DNA of 64,000 bases from Phaseolus vulgaris. Lineage: Eukaryota; Streptophyta; Magnoliopsida; Fabales; Fabaceae. The notes under the pieces were generated by a model, which had not been told where the DNA came from, did no database searches, and was given only the letters and a program-made list of their open reading frames with translations. The stretch lies in assembly GCF_000499845.2 (NCBI RefSeq), contig NC_023758.2, positions 23,487,366 through 23,551,365 of the forward strand, written 5' to 3'. Positions 13,473 to 25,229 of the stretch are shown piece after piece. The first letter of the stretch is position 1. Each line of letters starts with the position of its first letter. The position numbers and the translations under genes are program-made.

Positions 13473-14600
13473 TGTTGAATCAAGTGTGTTCAAACTTTGA
13501 AGAATCCAAACCCTTTAAAGGGTAATGGAAGGCTGGTTGTGTTTGCTGTTGCTGAACTGTCTTTAGATAGGATCTGGGGTAGATTATCTGTGTAAATCCA
13601 CTCTTGATTGAATCCAAAGCTTAAGCATTCTCAAACCTTTTAAATGAAAAGTGTTTTTCAAACTAAGTGAAAAACAACCTGTTGTTTTGTCGAAACAACC
13701 GATTGTTTTATACTTAGGTGTTTTTAGAAAGGTTGAAAACTGTTTTTGATGGTTGACTTGTTGTCAAACCAAAACAACTGATTGATTCGAGCATTCAACC
13801 GATTGTTTGTTTTTTGGGACCATAATAGAAAACTGTTTTGTGCTTTGACTGAGCATTAAATGATTTTATAACTGAATACACTCCAGTTTTAAATGCTTTG
13901 ACCAGTCTTTGAATGCAATAAGTAGTTTGTTCAGATTATGTAACAAACAACTGAGATTTAGTCAAAGAAAAACAAATTTGAGTTTTTCACTGATTTTGCT
14001 TTTGAAGAAGTTAGAGATTGCTTCTGAGATTGCTTGGATCAAAGAGAGTGTGATATAGGATTTTCATCTTGTATTGATTTCAGATCTTTTTTGTAACAAA
14101 TGTAATCCTTTGTACCTTTGAAAAAACTCTGTGTGTGAAGTTGAGAAGTGCTGTGTGTTCTTGAGGTTCAAGATCAACATTCTTAGTGGTGTTTGTGCTG
14201 AGCCAAAGGAAGTGTGTGTCTTGAGGGAATCAAGGTCACTTCTTTGGTGGTGTTGTAAGTAATCTAGGGTTGATTGCTTAGTGGATTCCCCAGTGGTTTC
14301 TGGGAAGACTGGATGTAGCTCTTGGTTTAAGAGTGAACCAATATAAACCTCTGTGTGCATTCTCTCTATGCTTAAACTCTTTAATTTCATTTTATATTTG
14401 TGAACTGGTAGCCGATTGTTTATGCGAAACAACCGATTGTTTTTCTGGTGTTGTGCTTATTTGCTTTGTGTTTTTGGCAAACTGAATTCTGATTCAAGTT
14501 TTCTTGAAGTAATTTCATTATAGACTTAAAAGTTTGCGAAAATCCTCTTTAAACCATTCACACCCCCCCCCCCTCTATTTTAAAGCCATACATTCTAACA
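13473..14600 (+). repeat. Copia-2 5' LTR
   Basis: 1128-bp LTR, TG...CA. It holds several copies of the AACAACCGATTGTT motif (for example 13694-13707 and 14428-14441). Reading frames on its minus strand are not genes. Confidence 0.9.
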
Positions 14601-14615
14601 ATTGACATTAAGAGC

Positions 14616-16260
14616 TTGATTCTTGAAAGATATTCAAGTGTGATCCTAAAACTGTTTTTAAATGGTTGTAGACTACCTTTTGGGGAAGGTGCTTCAATCA
14701 ATAGACCACCTCTGTTTTGTGGTTTGAACTACCAATTTTGGAAAGTCAAAATGAAAATCTTTGTGGAATCACTTGACAAAGGTATTTGGGATGCAATTGA
14801 AAATGACCCCTTTGTTCCAAAATTTGAAAAGGATGGATCTTCCATTGAAAAACCTTGGTCTCAATGGACTAATTCTGAAAGTAAGAAGGACAAATTTGAT
14901 TGCATTGCTAAAAACATAATAACTTCTGCCTTGAATTCAGATGAATTTTTCAGGGTCTCTCAATGCAAATCAACAAAGGAAATGTGGGACACCTTGGAGG
15001 TAACTCATGAAGGTACCAATGAGGTGAAAAGAGCTTGAAAGCATACTCTAATCCAAGAGTATGAAATGTTTAGAATGCTCAAGGGTGAGACAATTGTTGA
15101 AGTTCAGAAAAGGTTCACGCACATCATCAATCATCTCATGAGCCTTGACAAAACCTTTGAAAAAGAAGAGCTAAACATCAAGATCCTCAAGTGTCTTGAT
15201 AGGTCTTGGCAACCTAAGGTAACTGCTATATCTGAATCTAAAGATCTAACATCATTGAGTATGGCTTCTTTGTTTGGCAAGCTTAGAGAACATGAGTTAG
15301 AAATGAATCGACTCAATGTTCAAGAAAGCGAAGACAAGCATGTAAGGAGTATTGCCTTAAAAGTTGTCAAGCACAAAAGCAAGCAAGAATCCAGTGATGA
15401 TAGTGATGAAGAGAACCTTAGTTTGCTATCCAGAAAGTTTAGCAAATTCTTGAAAAGAACCGCAACAAAGACACCAACAAAGAAAGGTATGGAAACAAAA
15501 AATCCAATGATTTTAATTCCAATAACTATACCTGTTTTGGTTGTGGTGAGCAAGGGCACATAAAGGCAGATTGCCCAAACAAAGAAAGCAAGGAGAAGAA
15601 GTCAAGCTACAAAGAAAATAAGGGAAAGACAAAAAGGGCCTACATAGCTTGGGATGAGAATGAAGTCTCCTCATCAAGTGAAGAAGAAAAGGCAAACATA
15701 TGCTTGATTGTTGAAGGAGATGATGAATCTTGTAGCTCAAGTGATGTAAGTTCATGTGCTTCTCTAAATGTTGAAAATTATAGTGAATTGCTTGAAGATT
15801 TTCAAGAAACACATGATGAAGCTAATCGATTGGTTCTTTCAAACAACCGATTGAAAGATCTTAACAGCTGGCTTGAAAAGAGAGTTAAGGCACTTGAAGA
15901 AGAGTTGGAAAAATCAAAAAGGGATTTTAAAAATCTTGAAACACAGTGCAAAAACTCTTCTTGCAAGTGTGACACTCTCATTTGTGAAAATTGTGAAAAC
16001 CTTGAAAGGAAAGTGCATTATCTTGTAAGTACTGTGGATAAGCTTTCAAAAGGAAAATTCAACTTTGAGAATGTCTTGGCATCTCAAAACTGTGTTTTTG
16101 GAAGAGCTGGATTAGGTTTTAATCCACAAAACAAGCAAGATAAGTTTTCAAAAAAAAATTTCAAGAAAGCTAGTAAAACAACCGATTGTTAAGACGAAAC
16201 AACCGGTTGTTACATGCTTTTATTGCATGAAAAAAAGACCATTCTGTTAGATTCTGCAAA
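14616..16260 (+). pseudogene. Copia-2 gag-like polyprotein, frameshifted
   Basis: Encodes a Copia-type Gag. An N-terminal UBN2-like block (PPLFCGLNYQFWKVKM, then GIWDAIE) is followed by a stop at about 15036, then KGETIVEVQKRFTHIINHL and FGKLREHELEMNRL. A frame change at about 15470-15530 leads to a CCHC zinc knuckle, CFGCGEQGHIKADC (about 15538-15580). An acidic serine-rich stretch follows, then a predicted coiled coil rich in E, K and L (about 15790-16060). Remains of a second knuckle (CFYC) lie near 16216. Known role of the family: packaging the RNA into particles. One stop and one frameshift make this copy non-functional. The continuation towards protease is cut by the gypsy-type insertion. 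Confidence 0.75.
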
Positions 16261-16431
16261 ATAAGAAAATTTTCTGTTCCCACAGGCTTTATGAAATGGA
16301 TTCCTAAAGGTTGTGAGGTTTCAAACGATAAAAGTAAACCAAGTGGACCCAAATTTGTAAGGGGACCAAACCTTGTTGCTTGAATTCATGTTTATGCAGG
16401 GAATCTAGAGGAATATGTGGAATTGAGTCAT

Positions 16432-17212
16432 TGATAGCTGTCGTTTTGCTGTCAAATTAATATGATTCTAGCGTTGACTTGTCTAACACTAGAGATATAA
16501 TAGTATAATTGTGGAGAAATGTCCCCAAGTCGTCTCCCAACGAATCCAATAGTAAAATTAGTTGACCAGGGTTTAAAATCTATCTGCAAGCAATAAAAGT
16601 TAGCAATAACAATAAAGATAAAAAGGGGGTTTGAGATAGTTGTGCAAAAAATATAAAAGAGATTAAAATAACAAATAAAAAGTTGTTGATCCCAAGTTCT
16701 TCCACCATTGAATTCTTCACAGGTTCTCTAAAGATTAATCTTTTCTCAATCCTCCAACAGAGCTAAACCAGATTGAACATGCGCCGATCTGATTCAACTG
16801 AAACTCACCAGTAAAGCATGTGTCTACTGGTTTAATCCATACCCACTTTGTTCCATGCGTATACTCCATGGGAATGCTTACCTCCTCTCCCTTGAATCAT
16901 GCGCCCAAGAAATTAATTAGAACAATGCGAACTAACTAAGAAACCAAAGTTTAAGATAAGGAAGACTCTCAATCATGCGTTCAAGTACAACCTCTCACAA
17001 AAACTAGTTTTCCAGGAGATTAGACAATAAAAACAACTGTTATAGAGACTTAAAAATGGAAACTTTTATAGAGCAAAACCTCAGAACTCAATGGGAAAAC
17101 AAAAGAATCAACCAAAAAGGTTTAGCCTTCCATGCGGAGGCAAAACAAAAGAATTACTAAGAAGAAAATAAACTAAGAAAACCCTATGAAGCTCCCTCTT
17201 TTTCTTTTAAGG
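16432..17212 (-). repeat. 3' LTR of the gypsy-type element, U3-truncated
   Basis: Matches the LTR at 20440-21220 nearly base for base, then stops matching after gctccctcttt at about 17212. The missing part is the beginning of the LTR in element orientation. Confidence 0.85.
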
Positions 17213-17866
17213 TAGGGACAAACATGGTTTTTCTGTTTTGAGGCTTGTAATGAGGGTTAAAAATAAGAAAAAGGCTATAGGCTCAAAGGGCTAACAAATG
17301 GATTATCATAAATGTAGGCTAATATGGCTAGTGGATTAATTTAAACAAAGAATGCCTCTATCATATCAATTCATGCACGTAAATCACAATTGTAAAACAA
17401 AGAATCAAGCTAAGTTCTAGAGTATAAGCAAACATGAGTGAAAACACACTAAAAAGAGTATTAAATGATATATCAATTAAGGCTCAAAACTCACTAGGGA
17501 CATTCTATCAAAAGATTCAACCCAAAATTTCTCATAACCAACTTATTTATCAATTTTAAAGAAAATCCAAACGAAAAATATCAAAAAACCAAGATTTCCA
17601 AGAATTATAAAACATGTCAGCCATTAGACAATCCTAAAAAGCTTATTTATTTTAACAGAAGCAAAAAGAAATTCAAATAAATAAAAGAAAAACAAAAAAC
17701 ACAAAAACAAATCAACAAAAGATAAATCCTAAACTATCATTCTCCTCCCCCACACTTAAATCATACATTGTCCTCAATGTAAAATCAATAAATAAATGTG
17801 TATAATAAAAGTGAGAGAAGAAGTACTCCCTCATTCAGCTTGAGGGAAGTGGCAGTTGCAGCTGTT

Positions 17867-19609
17867 TCAACCATCCCCTCTACAATACAAGCCAAGACTC
17901 TTCATCCACAATGGTGTAGAAACACTATTAGCTGGAGCATCTAACCAAAGCATGCAGTACCTTGGTAAACTATGTAACAAAAATATTATGATGAAGAAGC
18001 CTTGAAATAGTGGATGGAACAGGGGTAGGTATGGAGGGCGTGTGAAATGGTACAGTTTCTTCCATGAATGGATGATGGTACTTTCTAGAGTATAGATGGA
18101 AGACAAAAATTTATTCATCATAGACGATCTGATATGGTTAGCTGTTTGAGGATCGTCTAAGGGTGGTGGTCTAAGGCTAGACAGTCTAACTAGAGTAGAC
18201 GGTCTAGTTGGGGTGGGAGATGGAATGAAATGTAAGTTAGGAGGTGGTGGTGGCTGGTAAAGGCTGCTTTCAAATGTTCCAATTATGGTAGAAGGTGTAG
18301 CCAGTGGAGATGATGGAATGAGTGATATGGGCTTCACCTTAAATAGTGGAGGTTGTATTCTTTGAAGCTTTAAGGATGGAAGAATAATATCATCTTCTTC
18401 TCCACTAGCAGTGTCTACTTGAAGGATGGGTAACATCTGCTCTTCCTCTTCTTGTATTACCTCCAAAACTATGTCAGAGCCATCTGCTAGTGCACAATCT
18501 TTTTTAGTAGATTCGGCAAGTATAGCAGCATCAACAACTTCTCTATCAAGACTTGCTTCACAAGAGTTAGTGCATTCTATCTCAACATTTGTACATTTAA
18601 TTGGATTGGAGAAGTTAAAATCTCCTAGAAACTCAAGCACATTTTCATCCTCAGTGTTTATGTGATGCACTAAATGATCTTCACATGTCACAACTTTTAA
18701 TCCCTCATGATTTAGCAATGATTTCTCCTCCATCAGTAGAGGTTGGACAATAACATTCAATGGTGTAACAATCTTAGGTTCAGCAAGCTCAACTTCATGC
18801 AAATCATTCGGATTAACTTTAAAAATAGTTGATATGCCCCACTTCTTTTTGAGAGTGTCTATGGCAGAGGTAGGTGCTTCAAGGTTAGACATTCCATCAG
18901 TGCCTGGATCAAGAGTTATATTTGGATCATGAGGTGATTTCATCTCTTGAACATAATCTGCAATCTCTCCAATCATTTGATCAGTTTTCTCTCTTCTTGC
19001 TATAACATCAGCCTCCTTTTGCATTAGAATTTTTTTAGCCTCCCATTCTTGATCATATTTCATGTTCATCTCCTTCATCCGCCTCACCAACTCCTCTAAA
19101 GTTGGTTCTTCCTTTTGAATTGCAATTTTGTTAGCCGCCCATGCTTCATCATATTTCATGTTGATCTCCTTCATTTGCCTTGGTTCTTCCTTTTGAATTG
19201 GATATTTGTCAGCCGCCCATTCTTGAAATTTTGTGTTAATGTCTGTCATTTTCCTCATCAACTCCTCTAAAGTTGGTTGTTCAAGATTACGAGGAGTATT
19301 ATCAGTTTGCACAAATGGTTGAAAAGATGGTTGCCTTTCATCAAAATAGTTTTGCTGATAATATGGGTTTTGTTGAGGTTGCTCATAAGACTGTTGATAA
19401 TATGGATTATAATGTTGAGGCTGCTGAAAGTGAGGTTCACATTGCTGCAGAGGCTGTTCATACTGTTGATAATATGAATTACAATGTTGAGGCGATTGAA
19501 AGTAGGGTTCACATTGCTGCAAATGCTGCTTATAAAACTATGAAGATTGCTGCAAATATGGCTCATGAATATCATAATTGTAAATTTCTTTAGCTAATTT
19601 CTCTTCCAT
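17867..19609 (-). CDS. Gag-like or accessory protein of non-autonomous gypsy element, one in-frame stop
   Basis: A long minus-strand frame. The first ATG is at 19607-19609 (MEEKLAKEIYNYD...), followed after about 23 codons by a TAG (near 19538). The frame is then open for over 550 codons to 17867. Residues after the stop are rich in Q, Y and P with repeated YYQQ..EQPQQ units. Next come imperfect heptad-like repeats (MKEINMKYDEAW, then MKEMNMKYDQEW) predicted to form a coiled coil, an acidic middle, a proline-rich segment, and a hydrophobic stretch near the C-terminus. There is no zinc knuckle, protease or polymerase motif. I do not recognise a defined domain. It is the only protein of the element, so it is presumably structural or a relic of gag. 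The single stop could be a mutation or a readthrough signal. Confidence 0.6.
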
Positions 19610-20042
19610 TTTGGATTTGAAAACCGGGATATGTAACAGACACCAATACCTATTAGACGCCTCAGGGCAAACTTTTTTTTTTAATTGAAAAGCAAACCAA
19701 GTAAACTCTCAAGAAAGAGAGGTGAGTCACAAGCGGACAAACTTAAAAACCAAGTCTTTCCTAACCAGAGTCTTCCCTGAATTGCTTTTAGTTTTAAAAA
19801 ATCAAAGAGTAGCAACAGAAGTGTCTAACCTAAATGCAAGATCCTAAAAAAAAAACCTAATGCAAATGCTACACTTAATGCTTAAAAAAATAGTTAGAGA
19901 AAAAAAATTATGTTAAAATAAATAAATAAAATATAGAAAATAAAAATAGTAAACAAAAACAAAAATGGAAAGAAATGAAGATTACAAAAGAAAATAAAAG
20001 AAATAACTAAAAACATAAAAGATATAAAATAAAGGCAAAATA

Positions 20043-20250
20043 AGATAAAGATAAAAGATATAAAGGAATAAATTAAAAACAAATCAAAACAAAAAATAAA
20101 GATAAAAGATATAGGAGATAAAATAAAAACAAATCAAAACAAAAAATAAAGATAAAAGATATAAAGAAAGAAAATAAAACAAATCAAAACAAAATAAAGA
20201 TAAAAGATATATAGAAAGAAAATAAAAACAAATCAAAATAAAATAAAGGT
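20043..20250. repeat. A-rich minisatellite, about 60-bp units
   Basis: About four tandem units built on aaagataaaagatata followed by an aaacaaatcaaaac block, between the primer site and the ORF of the gypsy-type element. This occupies the leader of that element. Confidence 0.75.
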
Positions 20251-20439
20251 AAGAGATATCCTAAATATTAGATTTTTTTTTTCGTTTTTTTATTGCTATA
20301 ATAAATAAATAAAAACTAAAAGGAAGAAAACACAGGTTAAATATGCAGAAAAAAAAATTAGGAAAAAAAATTATGCAGAGAAGAAAGAAAAACCTGATAA
20401 CCAAAATCAAATTGGATTTTCCGGCAACGGCGCCAAATT

Positions 20440-21633
20440 TGATAGTTGTCGTTTTGCTGTCAAATTAATATGATTCTAGCGTAGACTTGTCTAACACCAG
20501 AGAGATGATAGTATATTTGTGGACAAATGTCCCCAAGTCGTCTCCCAACGAATCCAATAGTAAAATCAGTTGATCACGGTTTAAAATCTATCTGCAAGCA
20601 ATAAAAGTTAGCAATAACAATAAAGATAAAAAGGGGGTTGAGATAGTTGTGCAGAAAATATAAAAGAGATTAAAATAGCAAATAAAAAGCGGTTGATCCC
20701 AAGTTCTTCCACCATTGAATTCTTCACAGGTTCTCTAAAGATTAATCTTTTCTCAATCCTCCAACAGAGCTAAACCAGATTGAACATGCGCCGATCTGAT
20801 TCAACTGAAACTCACCAGTAAAGCATGCGTCTACTGGTTTAATCCATACCCACTTTGTTCCATGCGTATACTCCATGGGAATGCTTACCTCCTCTCCCTT
20901 GAATCATGCGCCCAAGAAATTAATTAGAACAATGCGAACTAACTAAGAAACCAAAGTTTAAGATAAGGAAGACTCTCAATTATGCGTTCAAGTACAACCT
21001 CTCACAAAAACTAGTTTTCCAGGAGATTAGACAATAAAAACAACTGTTATAGAGACTTAAAAATGGAAACTTTTATAGAACAAAACCTCAGAACTCAATG
21101 GGAAAACAAAAGAATCAACCAAAAAGGTTTAGCCTTCCATGCGGAGGCAAAACAAAAGAATTACTAAGAAGAAAATAAACTAAGAAAACCCTATGAAGCT
21201 CTCTCTTTTCTCCTTGATGCTTGTGTCCTTTTATAGGCTTTTCTGCTCCAAGGATCTTGAGAGAATATTGTAGTTTATATTTTGTTAACTGTTTCTAAGT
21301 TTCCATCTTTCCAGAATTCTTGTATTTTGCAGAAGATTTGCTTCCAATTATGTTTCTGAGATATTGTAGATTTTATTTTCTCTTTCTTCTCAGAATTTGT
21401 TTTCTGTTTTGGTTCAAGAAGCAACTTGGACTTTTGCATATTTGGCCCATTCACAAAGGTAGATGCTTCCTCCGGATAATTTACTCTAAAAACACAAAAT
21501 TAACAATAATAATAGTTAAGGCCCAAATAAACCCAATTATAAGAATATTAATTAAAACAATGGATTTATTTATTATTATAGTCCAATAATCTATGAATAA
21601 GGCTAGTGAGTGTGAATAAATATATGCTCATCA
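20440..21633 (-). repeat. 5' LTR of the gypsy-type element
   Basis: Complete 1194-bp LTR. On the minus strand it begins TGATGAGCATATA and ends in gacaactatca, directly followed by the TGGCGCCGTTGCCGG primer site. Confidence 0.85.
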
Positions 21634-22368
21634 GTCATTTGATCAGGTTCTTGGAAGAAAAAGACTAACATTGAAGTTGAATCAATGTTACGTATTAGTC
21701 CAAGGCTCTCAATAGTCAAAAGAGACTTCTTGATCAAAGGCATATGACTCATTGAAGGAACATCACAAAGGATAAGACCTTCCTTATCTCTATCTTTAAT
21801 TCCTTTTTAAATTCATATCCATGCTTAAATATCTCTCTTAAAATGTTCAAATACATCTATTTTGAATCCTTTATGCTCATGATTAAAATTTCAAAATTTG
21901 TTTGACTGTTGTAGAAAAACAACCGATTGTTTTGTATCTGACAGCACTGTGAAGGAATGGATTTAATTTCTTTTTTATTTATGGTTGTTGCAGATCACAA
22001 TTATGAAAGAATCCTTGGTCAATGAAGCAGTGTTGAAAGCTGATTATGTTCTGAAAGAAGTTACAACATGTCATAAAGGAATATATTCCAAAATCTTGAA
22101 AATTTAAGAGCTTTTATGACTAGTCAAAGATCACATGTGATGACCATGTGATTTTTTGCTTTTTCTGACGTTTTCTGTGCAGGTCTTCGTCAAGTCTTTT
22201 CTCTCTGAAACCCACTCACGTCATTGAATGCAGTTTGGTTATGTGTTTCTTTAAATTCCGTTGCAGTTGTTCTCTCTCACAAGAACAACCAATTGAGCCA
22301 TCTCTTGCAACAACTCTTGTTCTCCTTGTGTGAGTCTTCTTTGCCCCTTTTTCTGCTATCATGGAATC

Positions 22369-22919
22369 AACTCCTCCTACATCAAAGAGGGTCAAAACCA
22401 GAGCAGTGATGTCTGGAGGGAGATTAGAGGGCTGGTTTTCTGGAGACAATGAGCTCATTGAAAGATGAGACATCTGAGTTGGTTAAGTCAACTCAAGAGA
22501 TGAACAATGGCTCTTTTAGCAAGATGGGATTCACCAAAATAAGTGGCTAATGGGTGAGCAAAGATGGTGATCATGGTGCCTCATCAAGTGCTGCAACTGC
22601 TGATTTTGATGAAGAAGATCAAGCTGCTAACATGGATTTTCATCAAGAAGAGCAACTTGAAACCAACCTAGGTGTTGGAACCAGTGCAGGGAATCAAGGA
22701 GATGAAATGCCATCCATGTCTTCTTTTGAAAGATACATGGTCAATAGGCTTGATGGATTTGCCGAGAATCAAAGAAATCTTCATGATTTGTGTGTAAGCA
22801 ACTTCCAGAGTATAGACAACAGATTCAACAACATGGATACACGGTTCATTACCTTGGATGAACAGATAGAAGTTGTTCAGAATCAGATCTTTGAACTCCA
22901 GTATGGCAAGGAAGATTAA
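22369..22919 (+). pseudogene. Copia-2 accessory (env-position) ORF, internally deleted
   Basis: A short start, MESTPPTSKRVKTRA... (22369-22476), ends in a stop. From about 22554 an acidic frame continues to 22919: DFDEEDQAANMDFHQEEQ, then FERYMVNRLDGFAENQ, and a coiled-coil-like NNMDTRF...DEQIEVVQNQIFELQ tail. It lies between gag and the 3' LTR, the place where some plant Copia elements (SIRE-like) carry an extra ORF. I infer two ends of one accessory protein with its middle lost. Function unknown. Confidence 0.4.
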
Positions 22920-23325
22920 AGGAAAAACAACCAGTTGAATTCACGAGACAACCGATTGTTTTTGGTCTTGTATCAGTTTTATTGCTTCTGTTCTCTCTTT
23001 CTGTATGATCAGGAACAATTATCTTTTTATCTCTTCTTTTTGTCTATTTGTGAAGACAAATAGGGGGATATTTATGCTGTGTTGTCTTTCGTTATCTTTT
23101 ATTTATGCAAAACTCTATGTGGTTTATGGATGTTTAAGTAAGCCTTATTTCTGCTGGTTTTAGAACTACTGATATACTATTTTGATATAATGTTTCTGCT
23201 TTTGCTCTAACCCTATATCAAAGATATTGTGCTTTGCTTAAACTTTGTCTTGCAGGAACTGCTTCAGATTCAATCAAATCCAACACAAGCAACCAGGGAT
23301 TTGTCTTCATCAAATAGGGGGAGAT

Positions 23326-24483
23326 TGTTGAATCAAGTGCGTTCAAGCTTTGAAGAATCCAAACCCTTTGAAGGTTGATGGAAGGCTGGTGGTGCTTGAT
23401 GTTGCTGAGCTGTCTTTAGATAGGATCTGAGGTAGATTATCTGTGTAAATCCACTCTTGATTGAATCCAAAGCTTAAGCATTCTCAAACCTTTTAAATGA
23501 AAAGCGCTTTTCAAACTAAGTGAAAAACAACCTGTTGTTTTGTCGAAACAACCGATTGTTTTATACTTAGGTGTTTTTAGAAAGGTTGAAAACTGTTTTT
23601 GATGGTTGACTTGCTATCAAACCAAAACAACCGATTGATTCGAGCATTCAACCGATTATTTGTTTTGTGACCATAACAGAAAACTGTTTTGTGACCATAA
23701 CAGAAAACTGTTTTGTGACCATAACAGAAAACTGTTTTGTGCTTTGACTGAGCATTAAATGATTTTATAACTATTGAATACGCTCCAGTTTTAAATGCTT
23801 TGACCAGTCTTTGAATGCAATAAATAGTTTGTTCAAATTATGTAACAAACAACTGAGATTTAGTCAAAGAAAAACAAATTTGAGTTTTTCACTGATTTTG
23901 CTTTTGAAGAAGTTAGAGATTGCTTCTGAGATTGCTTGGATAAAAGAGAGTGTGATATAGGATTTTCATCTTGTATTGATTTCAGATCTTTTCTGTAACA
24001 AGTGTAATCCTCTGTGTGTGAAGTTGAGAAGTGTTGTGTGTTCTTGAGGTTCAAGATCAGCATTCTTAGTGGTGTTTGTGCTGAGCCAAAGGAAGTGTGT
24101 GTCTTGAGGGAATCAAGGTCACTTCTTTGGTTGTGTTGTAAGTAATCTAGGGTTGATTGCTTAGTGGATTCCCCAATAGTTTCTGGGAAGACTGGATGTA
24201 GCTCTTGGTTTAAGAGTGAACCAATATAAACCTCTGTGTGCATTCTCTTTATCCTTAAACTCTTTAATTTCAGTTTATATTTGTGAACTGGTATAAGCAA
24301 CCGATTGTTTCTGCGAAACAACCGATTGTTTTTCTAGTGTTGTGCTTATTTGCTTTGTGTTTTTTGGTAAATTGAATTCTTATTCAAGTTTTCTCGAAGT
24401 AATTTCATTCTAGACTTTAAAGTTTGCGAAAACCCTCTTTAAACCATTCACCCCCCTCTAGTTTAAAGTCATACATTCTAACA
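23326..24483 (+). repeat. Copia-2 3' LTR
   Basis: 1158-bp LTR preceded by the polypurine tract at 23312-23325. It differs from the 5' LTR by scattered changes and by a tandem triplication of a 24-bp unit (gaccataacagaaaactgtt plus ttgt) at about 23668-23740, single in the 5' LTR. Confidence 0.9.
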
Positions 24484-24544
24484 TATACTACACTCCTTCT
24501 ATAAGAATTCATCCAATTTGAAATCAATCTCTTTATTCTTGACA

Positions 24545-24556
24545 TGGTATCAGAGC
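24545..24556 (+). other. Copia-1 primer-binding site
   Basis: tggtatcagagc, complementary to the 3' end of initiator tRNA-Met, immediately after the 5' LTR end (ttgaca). Usual start site of Copia minus-strand DNA synthesis. Confidence 0.85.
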
Positions 24557-24618
24557 ACGATATTGGTGCTCTTGATTATCAAAATTTTCATACTTTCTAA
24601 AAACACCCATACTATCAT

Positions 24619-25190
24619 GGGAGGTGATTCGAAGGATTATGGATCAGATATCAAAACCACTGATCCCGTACACATTCTATATTCATCATTCAGATCAATC
24701 AGGTCATGTCTTGATTCCTATCAAATCAAATGGCATCAATTATCAACCCATAAACAACATGACAAAATCCCAAGAAGTATCTGATTCAACTTCTTCTAGT
24801 GTAGTACAAGGATTCACTGCAAAGCAGATTCAAAATTTGGCTTAAGCAATCAACACATTAAATCAAAATAATTTTGGTAATGTTGATGCACACACAAATG
24901 TCGCAGGTTTGATTCCATCAACTCTTGTATCTGTTAATTCTAGTAGCACAAGTTCTTGGATTTTGGATACCGGCACCACGAATTACATTATTTCCCACAT
25001 GTCTCTTTTAACTGAACCCAAATCTTCCAATATTACAAGTGTCAATTTACCGAATGGTGATACGACACAAGTCACACACATTGACACCGTTATTTTTAAT
25101 CCCAAACTCACACTTAAAAATGTCCTATGTGTCCCATCTTTTATCTTGAACTTGGTTTCAACCAGCAAACTCACAAAGGACCTAAATTGA
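24619..25190 (+). pseudogene. Copia-1 gag remnant and protease
   Basis: The gag start reads in shifted frames and includes YTFYIHHSDQSGHVLIP, similar to the N-terminal block of Copia gag. Most of gag is then missing. From 24909 the aspartic protease follows, with the active-site motif WILDTGTTNYI (about 24957-24989; families usually have DSGA/DTGA) and a C-terminal LKNVLCVPSFILNLVS block. The protease normally cuts the polyprotein into mature parts. It cannot work here because the surrounding polyprotein is broken. Confidence 0.7.
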
Positions 25191-25229
25191 AGCATTCTAT
25201 TCTTTCCTGAATTTTGTATTTTGTAGGAC

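Larger units (their letters stand above)
16432..21633 (-). mobile_element. Non-autonomous gypsy-type LTR retrotransposon
   Basis: Flanked by a perfect 5-bp duplication, gtcat, at 16427-16431 and 21634-21638. It is oriented on the minus strand. The 5' LTR is 20440-21633 (1194 bp). Its end is followed on the minus strand by TGGCGCCGTTGCCGG (20421-20435), the primer site typical of Tat/Athila-like gypsy elements. The 3' LTR, 16432 to about 17212, aligns with the LTR portion nearest the primer site but lacks roughly the first 420 bp (U3 side). It encodes one long protein (17867-19609) and no pol. The LTRs differ at only scattered positions, suggesting a fairly recent insertion. Confidence 0.9.
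13473..24483 (+). mobile_element. Copia-2, non-autonomous Copia element inside Copia-1 LTR
   Basis: LTRs at 13473-14600 and 23326-24483 both start TGTTGAATCAAGTG and end CATTCTAACA. A degenerate tRNA-Met primer site follows the 5' LTR (attgacattaagagcttg), and a clean polypurine tract (aaatagggggagat) precedes the 3' LTR. The body encodes a Gag-like protein and remnants of a downstream accessory ORF; no reverse transcriptase, integrase or RNase H is visible. It is interrupted by a gypsy-type element at 16432-21633. Removing that and its duplication leaves about 5.8 kb. The flanking target duplication is imperfect (tacac before, tatac after). Confidence 0.85.

Noticed and set aside
14064..14432. 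122-codon minus-strand frame, repeated at 23860-24321
   Set aside because: Both lie inside the Copia-2 LTRs, antisense to the element. The frame is preserved only because the LTRs are copies of each other.
22216..22473. 85-codon minus-strand frame
   Set aside because: Antisense to the start of the Copia-2 accessory ORF; no independent support.
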